This document shows positions 1-9,684 of a stretch of DNA of 64,000 nucleotides, piece after piece (position 1 is the stretch's first letter; every line of letters starts with the position of its first letter). The stretch is from NCBI GenBank assembly GCA_039583875.1, contig CM077161.1:57789885-57853884 (forward strand), written 5' to 3'. The notes beneath the pieces were generated by a model, which had not been told where the DNA came from, searched no databases, and saw only the letters and a program-made list of their open reading frames with translations. Position numbers and translations under genes: made by a program. This DNA comes from Platanthera guangdongensis (taxonomy: Eukaryota > Streptophyta > Magnoliopsida > Asparagales > Orchidaceae).

Positions 1-159
1 AGTCTTGTTATCCCAACACCTTTAACATGATACCCTTGCACACCCCATTTGAACCTAATCCCCATCCTTTTGATGCTCTACTATTAAAATCCACCAAGGC
101 CAAATCTCTACCTATTAGCACACCTATCATTGATGCCTGCTTGGAATGATTTGTTCATT

Positions 160-292
160 GTGATATGTGGCCTGAGTGCGTGTATCCTTGCACCCACTTG
201 GAATGATCCCTACTTTGAACCCAAAAAAAAAGACATAGTGATATGTGGCCTGAGTGCGTGTATACTTGCACCCACTTGGAATGATCCCTACT
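160..292 (+). repeat. 78-bp tandem duplication in the element's 3' tail
   Basis: A stretch beginning gtgatatgtggcctgagtg occurs at 160 and again at 238, with the same continuation (cacccacttggaatgatcc) and an A-rich divider. Period is 78 bp, two copies. It is non-coding; the open frames on both strands are by-products of the duplication. Confidence 0.85.
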
Positions 293-904
293 ATGGTCCC
301 TTGGTTAAAAAAAAAAAATGTATAAAAAAAAATAGAGTGCCCTTCAAAATGTGGGAAATATACAAATTGCAAAGTCTGGGGGTGTTTGCATAAAATTGAA
401 ATATGTTAAGGTATTTTCCAACATAAGGCTCAATCAAGATTTAGGTGTGAAAAATTCATAAAACTTATCCTTGATTACCTCACCTTTAATCTTCTATCCT
501 AAGCCAAAAAGGCTACACCAAAATTCAAGTCCTAAGGATCCAACCTTACTAATTCTAAATTATGCTGTGATGAGGGTGTAAAAAGGGTAAGTTCATGATT
601 ATCAGTACGAGTACTTATAAGCTTTGAAACACTAATACATATCTTATATAGATTGTTATTTTCTCCTCATATTTGTTAAAGATGACTATACTTTTATTTC
701 TAAAAGCGAGTGAAAGATAGTTAAAATGATATACTAGAGGAATTTTAAGATAAATATATATTTAGAAAAGTCTGCTAAATTATTTCCTATGCAATTACAT
801 CATCAAAGTTCTATTAAATTCATAGCAACCAATGTGCGGAGGCAAAATTATTTAATGGTAACCCAGGTGTTTGAATTAGTTTGCTTAGGGACAAGCAAAC
901 ATCT

Positions 905-919
905 AAGTCTGGGGGTATT
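905..919 (+). other. Polypurine tract (PPT)
   Basis: aagtctgggggtatt lies directly before the LTR start TGATGAG. The G-rich run next to an LTR fits the plus-strand primer of a Ty3/gypsy element. Confidence 0.75.
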
Positions 920-2540
920 TGATGAGTACGATTATGATAGGCTTTTTACTATCATAATTGTAATCATATCTACCATTTCCTGCCCCTTTTGATGTTGATT
1001 TCATGATAATATCAAAGAAATTGTCGTATCATAGATAGAAGAGCGTATTTAGAAGTCCTTGTCAGTTCTTGCTTTAAACCATTTACTGAGTCTATTATTT
1101 TTCTATTGCAGGTAATGCCAACCAATGGACCTAAAAGTTTCGGAGCAAACAGAGGAGTTCACAGAGTCCACATGGCCGATGACAGGACAGAAATTTGGTG
1201 CACACGGCCAGGCACACGGCCGTGTGCCTACCCGTGTCCTAGGTACCTGGAACTGAAGAATTTGGGCGCAGACAGAGGAGCCTCACACGGGTATGGCACA
1301 CGGGCGTGTGCATACCCGTGTCATCTTTGCACACGACTGCTGATCAACCCGTGTCTGAGGGACACGGCCGCACACACGGCCGTGTCGATACCCGTGTCAT
1401 CTGACACGGCCCACTACCAGACACGCCTTTTCGTGGGGAACCGTCCAGGAACCACCTAGGAACCGTCCACACGGCCTGGCACACGGCCGTGTGCGACCCC
1501 GTGTCCGACCTGTTTGCAAGGGAACTATAAAATTCCTGTAGAAAAATTTATTTGGAACTTTTGGATCATTTCTGCATTGGAGAACTGCTGGAGGCCGAGG
1601 AGGAGCATTCAAGAAAAGGAGGATTGAAGGGTATTCTTATGTATTTTTTTTATTCAATCATTAATCCCTTAAATCCTTCCTTTCTCTTGATGATCCATCT
1701 TCAATTTATGTTTTGATTTACATGAATTTTGCTTTGAACATTTTAGTAATCATGTAGCACCTTGTTCATGTTATATTTGTAGCATTTTATTTGTGTTTAT
1801 GCAATCAAACAAAGAGTTTAATCATCCCTTTGAATTGCTTATTTGTTTTACATAATTTGCAATTGGCTAGATTGAGAAATTGGTTATTTGCAATGAATTT
1901 AGTATGTTCATATTGTGATGATAATTCACTTTGTATTTCAAACTCTATGATCGAGAGATATTTTGTTTGGAAAATTAGAACACGGATAAAAGAATTCATG
2001 TTAATTTAGCGATAATATTCATGAATTTATGTAGTAATAAAGGTATTATGATTAATGCGAACTTGAGTGTTGTGAATTGTTCGAGAGAAAATTTACTATC
2101 TTAGGTTTAGATTTGGAATTGCTCGAGAGAGAATTTTGATGAAAAATTAACCTTTACATTGCACAAATTTAACAGTATTTTCATATCATGATTGCTTAGA
2201 ATTGAACTAGTAAATGAAATTATCCATGTAATTATTTAAAAGCTTCATGTTCTATCGTTTTTATTTCTCCAATATTGAATTATCCAATTGGTCATAGTTA
2301 GGATAATGTAGTTTAAATATCACTTTTGTTTAGAGGTATGAAAATAAAGGGAGGGTGAGTACGAATAGTTGAAACGACCCTGTGGAATACGACACGAGAT
2401 GTAGATTTCTCATATATTACGATTGATTGGTGCGCTTGCCTGAATGCTAATTCAATCTAGTTAAGTCCATCTACATAATTGTATTAGAATGTAGAATGAA
2501 ATTACATTGAATTATTACTTGTTAGCAAGAAAAATCATCA
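920..2540 (+). repeat. 3' LTR of the Athila-like element (1621 bp)
   Basis: Terminal inverted repeat TGATGA...TCATCA at 920 and 2535-2540. The right edge is supported independently: chromovirus integrase coding sequence restarts at 2541. A GATGA target duplication is predicted at the unseen left end of the element. The LTR holds a cluster of CACACGG/CCGTGTG palindromes (separate entry) and no gene. Confidence 0.8.
1196..1510 (+). repeat. Cluster of ACACGGCCGTGT palindromes in the LTR
   Basis: About four imperfect units (near 1200, 1285, 1355 and 1470) each combine ACACGG, a palindromic CACACGGCCGTGTG or CACACGGGCGTGTG core, and ACCCGTGT. Inverted arms allow cruciform or hairpin formation. 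Local composition is far more GC-rich than the flanks. No coding role is evident. Confidence 0.8.
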
Positions 2541-3299
2541 GATGATAGGTAGTATAATATCTAAGGTCAGTACCTAGAGCTCCTTGCAAGCTCTGCCAGA
2601 AACGAGACATGAATCGGGAGTCTCGGTCTGACACAATACTCGTAGGTACACCATGCTGTCTGATAACTTCGTCCAGATAATGCTCAGATAATTTTTCCAT
2701 AGAATAATCATCTTGAAAGGCACAAAATTATCACACTTTGTTTGTCTGTCCACGATAACCCACACTGCATTATGCCCTCGGGAAGATCTCGGTAAACCAG
2801 TAATGATATCCATGGATAAACTCTCCCATTTCTGACTCAGTAAATCTAAAGGCGTTAACTTACCATACGTCCTTCTGTGATCAGCTTTGACAAGCTGGCA
2901 GGTATAACATTCAGATACAAATCTTGCAATGTCATTCTTCATGCCTGACCACCAAACATTCTGCTTCAAATCTCTATACATTTTCGTGGAACCAGGATGA
3001 TAAGAAAAACTGGAACCAAGCGCTTCACTACATATACTTGCTCGGATGTCCCCAACAGTGGGATTACAGTATCTGTCGTGGTACTTTAGGGTACCAACGT
3101 CGTCAATTAAAAAGTCAGGTAATTCCCCTTTCTCAATCCTACTGCGGAGGTGTTGCAAATCAGGATCGTCTTTCTGATGTAGCTTAGTGAGAGTAATCCA
3201 CGAAGGCTCTCCCACTACTAAGGTACTCAGCGAAGTAATATTCCCAATGGTTATGTCCATGAGCAAAAACTCTTCAACAAGGGATTGCACCGAGAGGTT
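2541..3299 (-). pseudogene. Integrase, truncated by LTR insertion
   Basis: Zinc-binding region: YHPGSTKMYRDLKQNVWW and CYTCQLVKADH keep one His and both Cys, but the first expected His (EAH in relatives) is Leu. The catalytic core begins with SMDIITGLPRS and continues in another frame with [14 protein letters not shown]. Coding sequence stops at YYTTYH, just before the expected P-Q-T-D-G segment, exactly where the plus-strand LTR ends at 2540. The remaining catalytic Glu and C-terminus are absent from the window. Confidence 0.85.
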
Positions 3300-4790
3300 A
3301 AAGATATGTGCGGGCTTCTGGCTCAACGCATCCGCAACTACATTAGCCTTGCTGGGATGATAAAGGATATCGACTTCGTAGTCCGCAACATACTCTAGGC
3401 ATCGACGTTGGTGCAAGTTCAATTCCTTCTGAGTGAAGACATATTTCAAAATTTCGTGGTCCGAATAAATTTTGCACGCCACTTCATATAGAAGATGTCT
3501 CCACAACTTCAAGGCATAAATGACAGCAGCAAACTTCAGGTCATGCGTAGGGTAATATTCTTTTAATGCACCTTCAATTATCTCAATCCATACGCAATCA
3601 CTTTGCCGTCCTGCAATAACATGCAACCGAGTCCAACTCGCGAGGTGTCCACATAAATAGCATAGTCTACTCCTTCCACTGGCAATGCCAACACTGGAGC
3701 AGAACACAATCTCCTCTTGAGCTCTTGAAAAGCTTCCTCACAGGCATCACTAGAAACCAAAGTTGCGCTCTTTTGCGTAAGACTTGTCAACAGCGCAGAG
3801 AGCACAGAGAATCCTTCCACAAATCTTCTGTAGTAACCTGCCAAGCCTAAGAAGCTCCTTATCTCCTTAGGCGATGTAGGTCTCTTCCAATCCAAGACTA
3901 CGGCTATCTTCGTGGGTTCTACTGAGATACCATCCTTACTTACAATATGTCCTAGGAATGACACCTGAGACAACCAGAACTCGCACTTGCTAAGCTTCGC
4001 ATACAACATGTGCTCCCTCAGAGTAGACAAGACCAAGCGCAAGTACAAAGCATGCTCATCTGTATTTCTGGAATATACCAGGACATCGTCAATGAATACC
4101 ACCATGAACTTATCCAGAAAATCCTTGAACACCCTGTTCATCATGTCCATAAAATCTGACGGTGCGTTCGTTAATCCAAATGACATTACCAGAAATTCAA
4201 AGTGACCATATCGAGAACGAAAAGCAGTTCGCGGAATGTCTGACTACCGGATTCTTAACTGATAGTAACCTGAACGGAGGTCAATCTTCGAGAACATGGA
4301 GCTACCTCGCAATTGATCGAATAATTCATTCATCCTAGGCAACAAATATCTGTTCTTAATGGTCACCTTGTTTAGCTCGTGATAGTCAATGCATAGCCTC
4401 ATCGTTCCATCCTTTTTCTTCATGAAGAGCACGGGTGCACCCTAGGGGGAAGAACCGGGTCTAATAAAACCGCACTACAATTGCTCATCCAGTTTAGTAT
4501 GCAGCTCCTCTAACTCACGCGGCGCTATGCGGTATAGTGCCTTTGCAATAGGGCGAGTGTCTAGCTCAAGGTCCATAACAAACTCTACCTTTCTCAGGAG
4601 GAAGTCCAGGAAGACTAACAGGAAAGACACCCGAAAACTCATGCACGACAGAAACATCCTCAACCCGAGGCTCAACTGGTGCAGCTCCGAGAACAGAAAC
4701 GGAGACAAGAAAAGAATCACAGCCACACTCTAGAAATTTGCGAGCACGTACGACAAAAATGATCGGAGATTCTTGACGCAGCAAACCATA
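3300..4790 (-). pseudogene. pol: Reverse transcriptase and RNase H
   Basis: RT motifs in order: [17 protein letters not shown] (near 4420), [26 protein letters not shown] (4186), then the catalytic box [11 protein letters not shown], where F replaces the usual [12 protein letters not shown] and [14 protein letters not shown] follow. RNase H follows with YPTHDLKFAAVIYALKLWRH and ADALSQK. The block is split into at least three frames with a stop after YYQLRIR and another before AFRSRYGHF, so it is dead. Sequence style is chromoviral Ty3/gypsy. Confidence 0.9.
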
Positions 4791-4869
4791 CACTCATGGG
4801 CTGACCATTTCCACCTTTAAAATCCAAGCACTTGTGCAAGCACTGAATGATGGCATCATAGCTGGACAG

Positions 4870-5148
4870 TCAGTCCAAGTCCAAAATCATGTCAAAGTCT
4901 ACCAAATCTAGCACCTTCAGATCCGCAAAGGCTAGAAAACAACCTAGGAAGATGTGGCATTTTTGGATACCTTGACTTGACCTCACCAACTCTCCTAAAG
5001 GAAATTTGATGTTTATGGAGGTATCTAACTGGTCGAGTGCCCAGCGATGTCGGTCTATAAAACTCCTTGCCACAAAGGAGTGAGTAGCACCCAAATCGAA
5101 CAAAACGCGCGCCCACTTATTCTTCACCTTAATTTCACCTAAAAACAT
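4870..5148 (-). pseudogene. Retropepsin-like aspartic protease
   Basis: The active-site region reads ARVLFDLGATHSFVARSF. The family form is D-S-G-A-T-H-S, so the catalytic serine/threonine position is Leu here. Downstream DFDMILDLDWL matches the conserved second half (DMILGMDWL-like). The role would be Gag-Pol processing. The substitution makes activity unlikely. Confidence 0.8.
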
Positions 5149-5159
5149 AGCGCGCGCAA

Positions 5160-6448
5160 CTAAAATGCAGAAACTATAAATCTACTAAAAGAGATTACTA
5201 GCTGAGTAAGAGACAAACCTGAGATCACTTGAGTCGAAGATTGAGCTTCCTCTATGGTCAGTACATTCAACTTTCCTTTTCCCTTGTCCATGAGAGGCGT
5301 GGGCAGCGGTAGAGTATACAACGGAACTGCATGCAGCGCAGGCTGGCTCTGTGGGCAATTAGCCTTCATGTACCCTTTCTGGCCCCAGAGAAAACAAGCT
5401 CCAGCCTTCTTGCGACAACGGGCCACGTCATGCCCACTCCTCTGGCAATAAGAACATACAGTATCTCCCTTTGGAGCATCCTAGATCACGTGTACCTGAG
5501 ATTGCTTCTGCGCATCCAGTCTATTAAAGCACTTCTCAAAAGGGTGTCCTGGCTTACCACAGAAGCTACACGCTTCCCTTCTATCCTTCTTCACTGCAGG
5601 GCCAGATACCCTAGCACTTTTTACATCGCCAGGTTCCCTCTTATTCGTTTTTGCATGCAATCCCCGATTCTTCGCGTTTTCTATCGCCTCAACCTTTAAG
5701 GCATCTTCGACTACTTCTTCAAAGGTCTCAAACTTGTATGCGCTATCCAACTGCTGGATGTCATACCTCAGACCACCCAGGAGGCGCTTTACTCTGCCTT
5801 CTTCGGATGCTACAAGATCTAAGGAGAAATGACTGAGCTTGCTAAACTCGACCTCATACTCACTAACACTGATTTGCCACTGCTACAGGTGTAAAAAGTT
5901 GTTCATTAGACGGTCTCGCTCGGCCGATGGTAAAAAATTCTTCAGTAACATACTCTTGAATGATTCCTATGATAACCCATCAGAAAGGTTCTCTTTTTCT
6001 CTGATCCACCAACTCTTCGCAAGACCCTTGAGCTGATACCCCGCAATCATCACCTTTTGATCGGAGGAAATGCCAGAATAGGAAAACATTTCTTCCATGA
6101 CAATGATCCAGTCATCCAATGTCATATAGTTTGCTCTACCATCATACGAAGGAGGTTCCAATGGCTGGAAGTGAGAAATGAAATTCATCTCAGGCGGCAG
6201 TGCGACTGGGGAACTAGAGTAGCAGGGGGAGTAGGAACAGTTTGGCCAACAGCAGGGTCCTGCGCTCTAGTCTGCTACCCGGCAATGACAACCAACAACG
6301 AGTGTATCTGAGATTGCATGTCCACCATCTGCCTTGTTTGGGCCTCATTAATTTACTGCAGCGCTTCGATCACCGCTTCGCTCTGGGCACCAGAAGACTC
6401 ACCCTCCGACTGGGGAGTTGACCTCATCGGAACACGTTTCGGCGGCAT
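5160..6448 (-). pseudogene. gag: Chromoviral gag with three zinc-knuckle motifs
   Basis: Start chosen at ATG 6448-6446, reading MPPKR, a common opening of plant chromoviral Gag. The capsid core at 6188-5967 includes FQPLEPPSYDG and QLKGLAKSWW, typical of the retrotransposon gag domain. C-terminally, one canonical CCHC motif (CSFCGKPGHPFEKC) near 5580 is followed by a second, CSYCQRSGHDVARC, and a damaged third (CFLWGQKGYMKANC). Gag would form the virus-like particle and bind RNA. The frame is broken by several stops, including two early TAA/TAG codons that look like mutated CAG or CAA, and by frameshifts. Confidence 0.85.
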
Positions 6449-6999
6449 TCAACAGAATAAACGTATATCTAGTCAAACCTTGCCTAAGGAATCACAAACT
6501 GGGAAGATATTAACTTAGCAAACTGTTTTGGGTTCATATTTTACCGATACGAACAAACAACTTATCAAGGACCTAGCTTACGACACCGAAGTTAGAAACT
6601 CGAATACCTTGACTCAGATCAAGAACAAACAGACTCAGATCATAACGAAAAAGAACAGATACTTGCTCGTGTAGTTACCTTGCACTGGGAAATCAAAAAA
6701 TAATGCTATGCTTCTAACTTGTGCCTATAATATGATTGCATGAATGTTTAATTTCATCTCAAATCATGGGTGTACATATGTCATCATGCAGATCTTTAAC
6801 TTGGCACGTGTGCTTATGCGATGGTATGTTATTTATGCAGTGCTATACATTCTAAAAAAGGCTTGAGTGCATGTTATGATTGGCGTACACATACAATTTT
6901 ATGCATCCCATACTACATAATATTGTATGTAACGAAGAAAATTAAAAGTGCTAATGAGCATCCATGTGATAATGGTTATGCATCCCATACTACATAACC
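6449..6999 (-). other. Untranslated leader or LTR remnant; no gene
   Basis: AT-rich sequence upstream of the chromoviral gag start. No tRNA-Met PBS (TGGTATCAGAGC type) is visible on the minus strand. It contains a 21-bp perfect direct repeat (tatgcatcccatactacataa) at 6900-6920 and 6977-6997, just before the Tat LTR. I see no coding sequence. Confidence 0.6.
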
Positions 7000-7728
7000 T
7001 GTTAAGCCCAGAATCCGCGACTTGTCCGCACAGCTTCCAGACAGCGTCTTCTAGCCGCCGCCCATATCGAGCCGGCCGGTCATCAGAGACCAGGCGGTAT
7101 GTTCTTTCCAGCCGTCGTGCAGGTCAAGTCGGCTTTTCATTAGAAAGGCCGGGCGGTCTCCATACCAGGCCGCCGCCAGCGCCAAACCAGCTCAACGTCA
7201 AGGCCCGGGCCATCAGCTCACCAGGAGGAATCCTCCAGGCCGTGCGACTTCCCTCTTTTCTCCTTTTCTACTCATTTGCTTCCCCTCACCTCTGCCCGGT
7301 TCTCATGTACCCCTGGCAGCCGGTAACTTTAGCCCTGCCCGTTTGGGCAGGCCCCCGAGCCTATAAATAGGGGGAGGGTGCACTCCCCAAAGCACGCTGA
7401 CTCATATCCAGGAGCTCGCTTGTTAAGAGCTGTGGTGTCAAGTCTAGTGCTTTGCGGCTTGCTGTCCGGCCGACTTCATCTTTTCTTTCCTTCTTGTAAC
7501 CGCTTCACTTTTAATAAACAGAAAGCCCATCGCAGGAGTGGCATTTAAGCCGATGCGGGTGAACTCTGCTGTTGTTGCTGCCAACGACCTATTTTCTCAT
7601 CTCTCAGTAGCAACCTCTAGTAACCGACTATTCGACAGTCTCCTCTTTTCCCTTCCTTCCCTCGGTGCTCGAACCGTTAGCTGGTGATGCCTGACTCCCT
7701 GTCCATTTTCGTGCATCAATAGTTAACA
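7000..7728 (+). repeat. 5' LTR of Tat element A (729 bp)
   Basis: Opens TGTTAAG and closes AGTTAACA, a clean inverted-repeat end. TATA box at 7361-7370, AATAAA-like sequence near 7510. It shares many segments with the LTR at 8840-9639, including the GCCCGTTT...CCTATAAATAG promoter block and GGTGCTCGAACCGTTAGCTGG near the 3' end. Confidence 0.85.
7361..7370 (+). promoter_or_regulatory. TATA box of LTR A
   Basis: ctataaatag in a GC-rich setting, mid-LTR, at the same relative position as in LTR B. It is the likely U3 promoter, with transcription expected about 30 bp downstream. Confidence 0.75.
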
Positions 7729-7997
7729 CGCGGCCTTCTGATCTCGATTAGTTGATGAAATCAGCGGTCTAGTGGGTCAGACCGCTCTTGCTACTAGAGC
7801 TTGGCAGCCTGTCGATCAGACCGCGACTTCGCCCGCTATGGTTTTCAGCCCGCCTCAAGCACTATAGAACCTGTCGATCTACCCGCTAGCTTTTCTGCCG
7901 GTCTTATTCTCGGCTTGTTCCAGTGTTTAACCGCCAGTGCATGCCGCAACTAGTCGACATTCTCTAAGCAAAGTTTGGTTATTTTCTCCTTTTCGAA

Positions 7998-8839
7998 ATG
8001 AATCCTGCAAACGGACGGAGTGAATCTAATTTCATGTCAACTACTGCTGATCTCTCAAGAGATACAAGATTGTTCATATTTTAATGATGGGGCCCTTGAC
8101 AATGGTAGCAAATTATCTCGGAGTTGGGTTGAACACGTGCCAAAATCTATTGCAAGAGAATCTCTTTATAACGAAGAAGAAGAAGTCCTGTCTCCATTCA
8201 TTGACTGGATTCATTGGGATACTGTCTCCGATGATTTCAGAGTAACGCATCTCCCAGAATATTCCAGATTTGATGATCCGTTTTCTCATTTACAAGCCTT
8301 TGAATCACCTATTTCACTAAGAAATGTGTCAAACGGAATAAAATGCAAACTTCTTATTTTATCTTTTGGTGACATTGCAAGGGAATGGTTCTATATTCTT
8401 CCACCTCGATCGATCATCAGTTTTAAAGATCTTCGAAGTCAATTTCATTTTAAGGTTTACTACTTGCAGGAAGCGGAAAAGAGACGTTGGAGATATCTTC
8501 CGAATCAAGCAAGGAATTGACGAGTCTAATCCGGATTTCGTTGACCGGTTCCAAAAGGAAGTTCTAGATGTTTGTAGCGTCCATCAAGATTATTACTTAT
8601 ATGCTTTCATGAATCAACTTCGAGAAGGCCCTCTGAAATTTAAGCTCACCACAAAGGACCCCAAAACTTATGGAGACCTTATTGAAATTGTTAATAAGTT
8701 CATAATGGGTGAAGAAGCAAATAAAGGTTATATCTTGTTTTTGAATCAGATGACTAAACAACCTCAGGGGACTTCTGGTGATCCGCAACCATTTTTCTCC
8801 CAAAATGTCTCACAAATTAAAAATTGCAAATCCCCTCCT
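7998..8839 (+). pseudogene. gag: Tat gag, frameshifted and truncated
   Basis: ATG at 7998. Recognisable Gag begins in the frame open at 8020-8520 (FKDLRSQFHFKVYY) and continues after about 8463 in another frame (RIKQGIDESNPDFVDRFQKE, LREGPLKFKLTTKDPKTY). A one-base indel in the middle explains the switch, since both halves match the single Gag of the neighbouring Tat copy. It ends at 8839 where LTR B starts. The C-terminal zinc knuckle is lost. Confidence 0.85.
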
Positions 8840-9639
8840 TGTTGACCCCGCAGTCCGCAACGCGTATAAGATCCCAAGGTCACCTACTTCATTAGCTACA
8901 GACTCAATTTGGCAGTCCGCCCAGCTCGGCAATCCCCGACATAGTTCGAAGGTCCCAGGCTCATCAGAGGTGGACTCAGTTTGGCAGTCTGCCGAGCTCG
9001 GCAGAACAGCAGTATTTAGCCAAGTCCCAAGGTTGATCCCCTCTTCGGCGGACTCTTTGTCCGGTTCGGACAGGCTGGGGACCTCCAGCAGGATCGTGCC
9101 TTACAGCGGCAGATGGAGGCTTCAGCCCGCGAGCCCATTCCGCCCCCTTTGTGCGGACTGGCGTGTTCTTTCTTTTTTGATTCCCATCACCGCTGCCCGG
9201 TTCTCCTATACCCCGGGCAGCCAGTTATTTTAGCCCTGCCCGTTTTGGCATGCCCCGTCCTATAAATAGGGATAAGTGGTGTACCTAAAGGGTGCTGACT
9301 CGTGCCCTGGAGCCTACCTGTTAAAGGCTGCAGACTCGAATATCAGGCTTTGCGGATTCCAGCTTGCTCAGCTCCTGCCCTTTTCCTTTGCTCCACATGT
9401 AATCAACTCAGTAACCACCCCTCTTCAATCAAAGGAAAGTCCATCGCATGAGAGGCAGTCAGGCCGCGACGGGCGAACTCTGTTTTTGTCGTGGCTCACG
9501 GCCCTGCTTTTCTTGTTGCTCTCGTCTGCTTCGTAGATTGGTACTCGCAGTTTCCCTTCTCCTTTCCATTCCCCGGTGCTCGAACCGTTAGCTGGTGGTG
9601 CTGGACTCCTTTTCTGTTTTCATGCATTAACAGTTAACA
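8840..9639 (+). repeat. 5' LTR of Tat element B (800 bp)
   Basis: Opens TGTTGACC, closes CAGTTAACA. The matching start TGTTAATCCC plus CAGTTCGCAATGCGTATAAGAT recurs at 21358, confirming it as the element's LTR. TATA box at 9261-9270. Confidence 0.85.
9261..9270 (+). promoter_or_regulatory. TATA box of LTR B
   Basis: tataaatagg preceded by the same GCCCGTTTTGGCA block seen upstream of the TATA box in LTR A. Probable sense promoter. Confidence 0.75.
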
Positions 9640-9684
9640 CACGACCTTCAGATTCGAGTATTATTTTGAATTCAGCGGACAGCC

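Larger units (their letters stand above)
1..2540 (+). mobile_element. Athila-like Ty3/gypsy element, 3' end only
   Basis: Positions 1-919 are the non-coding 3' tail of the internal region. A purine-rich tract follows at 905-919, then an LTR that opens TGATGAG and closes TCATCA. PPT wording (aagtctggggg) and LTR ends are of the type seen in plant Athila elements. No intact coding sequence remains: the ORFs at 127-393 and 789-992 are short and unrecognisable. The 5' part lies left of the window. Downstream sequence resumes inside the integrase gene of the next element, so this copy is the younger insertion. Athila assignment is inferred from LTR and PPT style only. Confidence 0.7.
2541..6999 (-). 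mobile_element. Tekay/Del-like chromovirus (Ty3/gypsy), degenerate
   Basis: On the minus strand the order is gag (from 6448), zinc knuckles, aspartic protease, RT, RNase H, integrase, as in Ty3/gypsy. RT and RNase H resemble the plant Tekay/Del chromoviral clade. The integrase is cut at 2541 by the Athila-like LTR; its remainder, any chromodomain and the 3' LTR must lie beyond that insertion. No 5' LTR is recognisable before the Tat LTR at 7000. Many stops and frameshifts show it is an old copy. Confidence 0.85.
7000..8839 (+). mobile_element. Tat-lineage Ty3/gypsy element A, 5' part
   Basis: LTR (7000-7728), untranslated leader (7729-7997) and the first part of gag (to 8839), all in plus orientation. 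It is cut at 8840 by the LTR of a related Tat element. The Gag sequence aligns residue by residue in style with that of the inserted element, so both belong to one family or sister families. Its pol and 3' LTR are not in the window, because the interrupting element is itself truncated at 21391. Confidence 0.8.

Noticed and set aside
127..393. Overlapping ORFs on both strands near the left edge
   Set aside because: Created by the 78-bp tandem duplication in non-coding retroelement tail.
1106..1612. ORFs in the Athila-like LTR (117 codons plus, 71 codons minus)
   Set aside because: They run through GC-rich palindromic repeats in LTR sequence; no protein family, no relative in the other LTRs.
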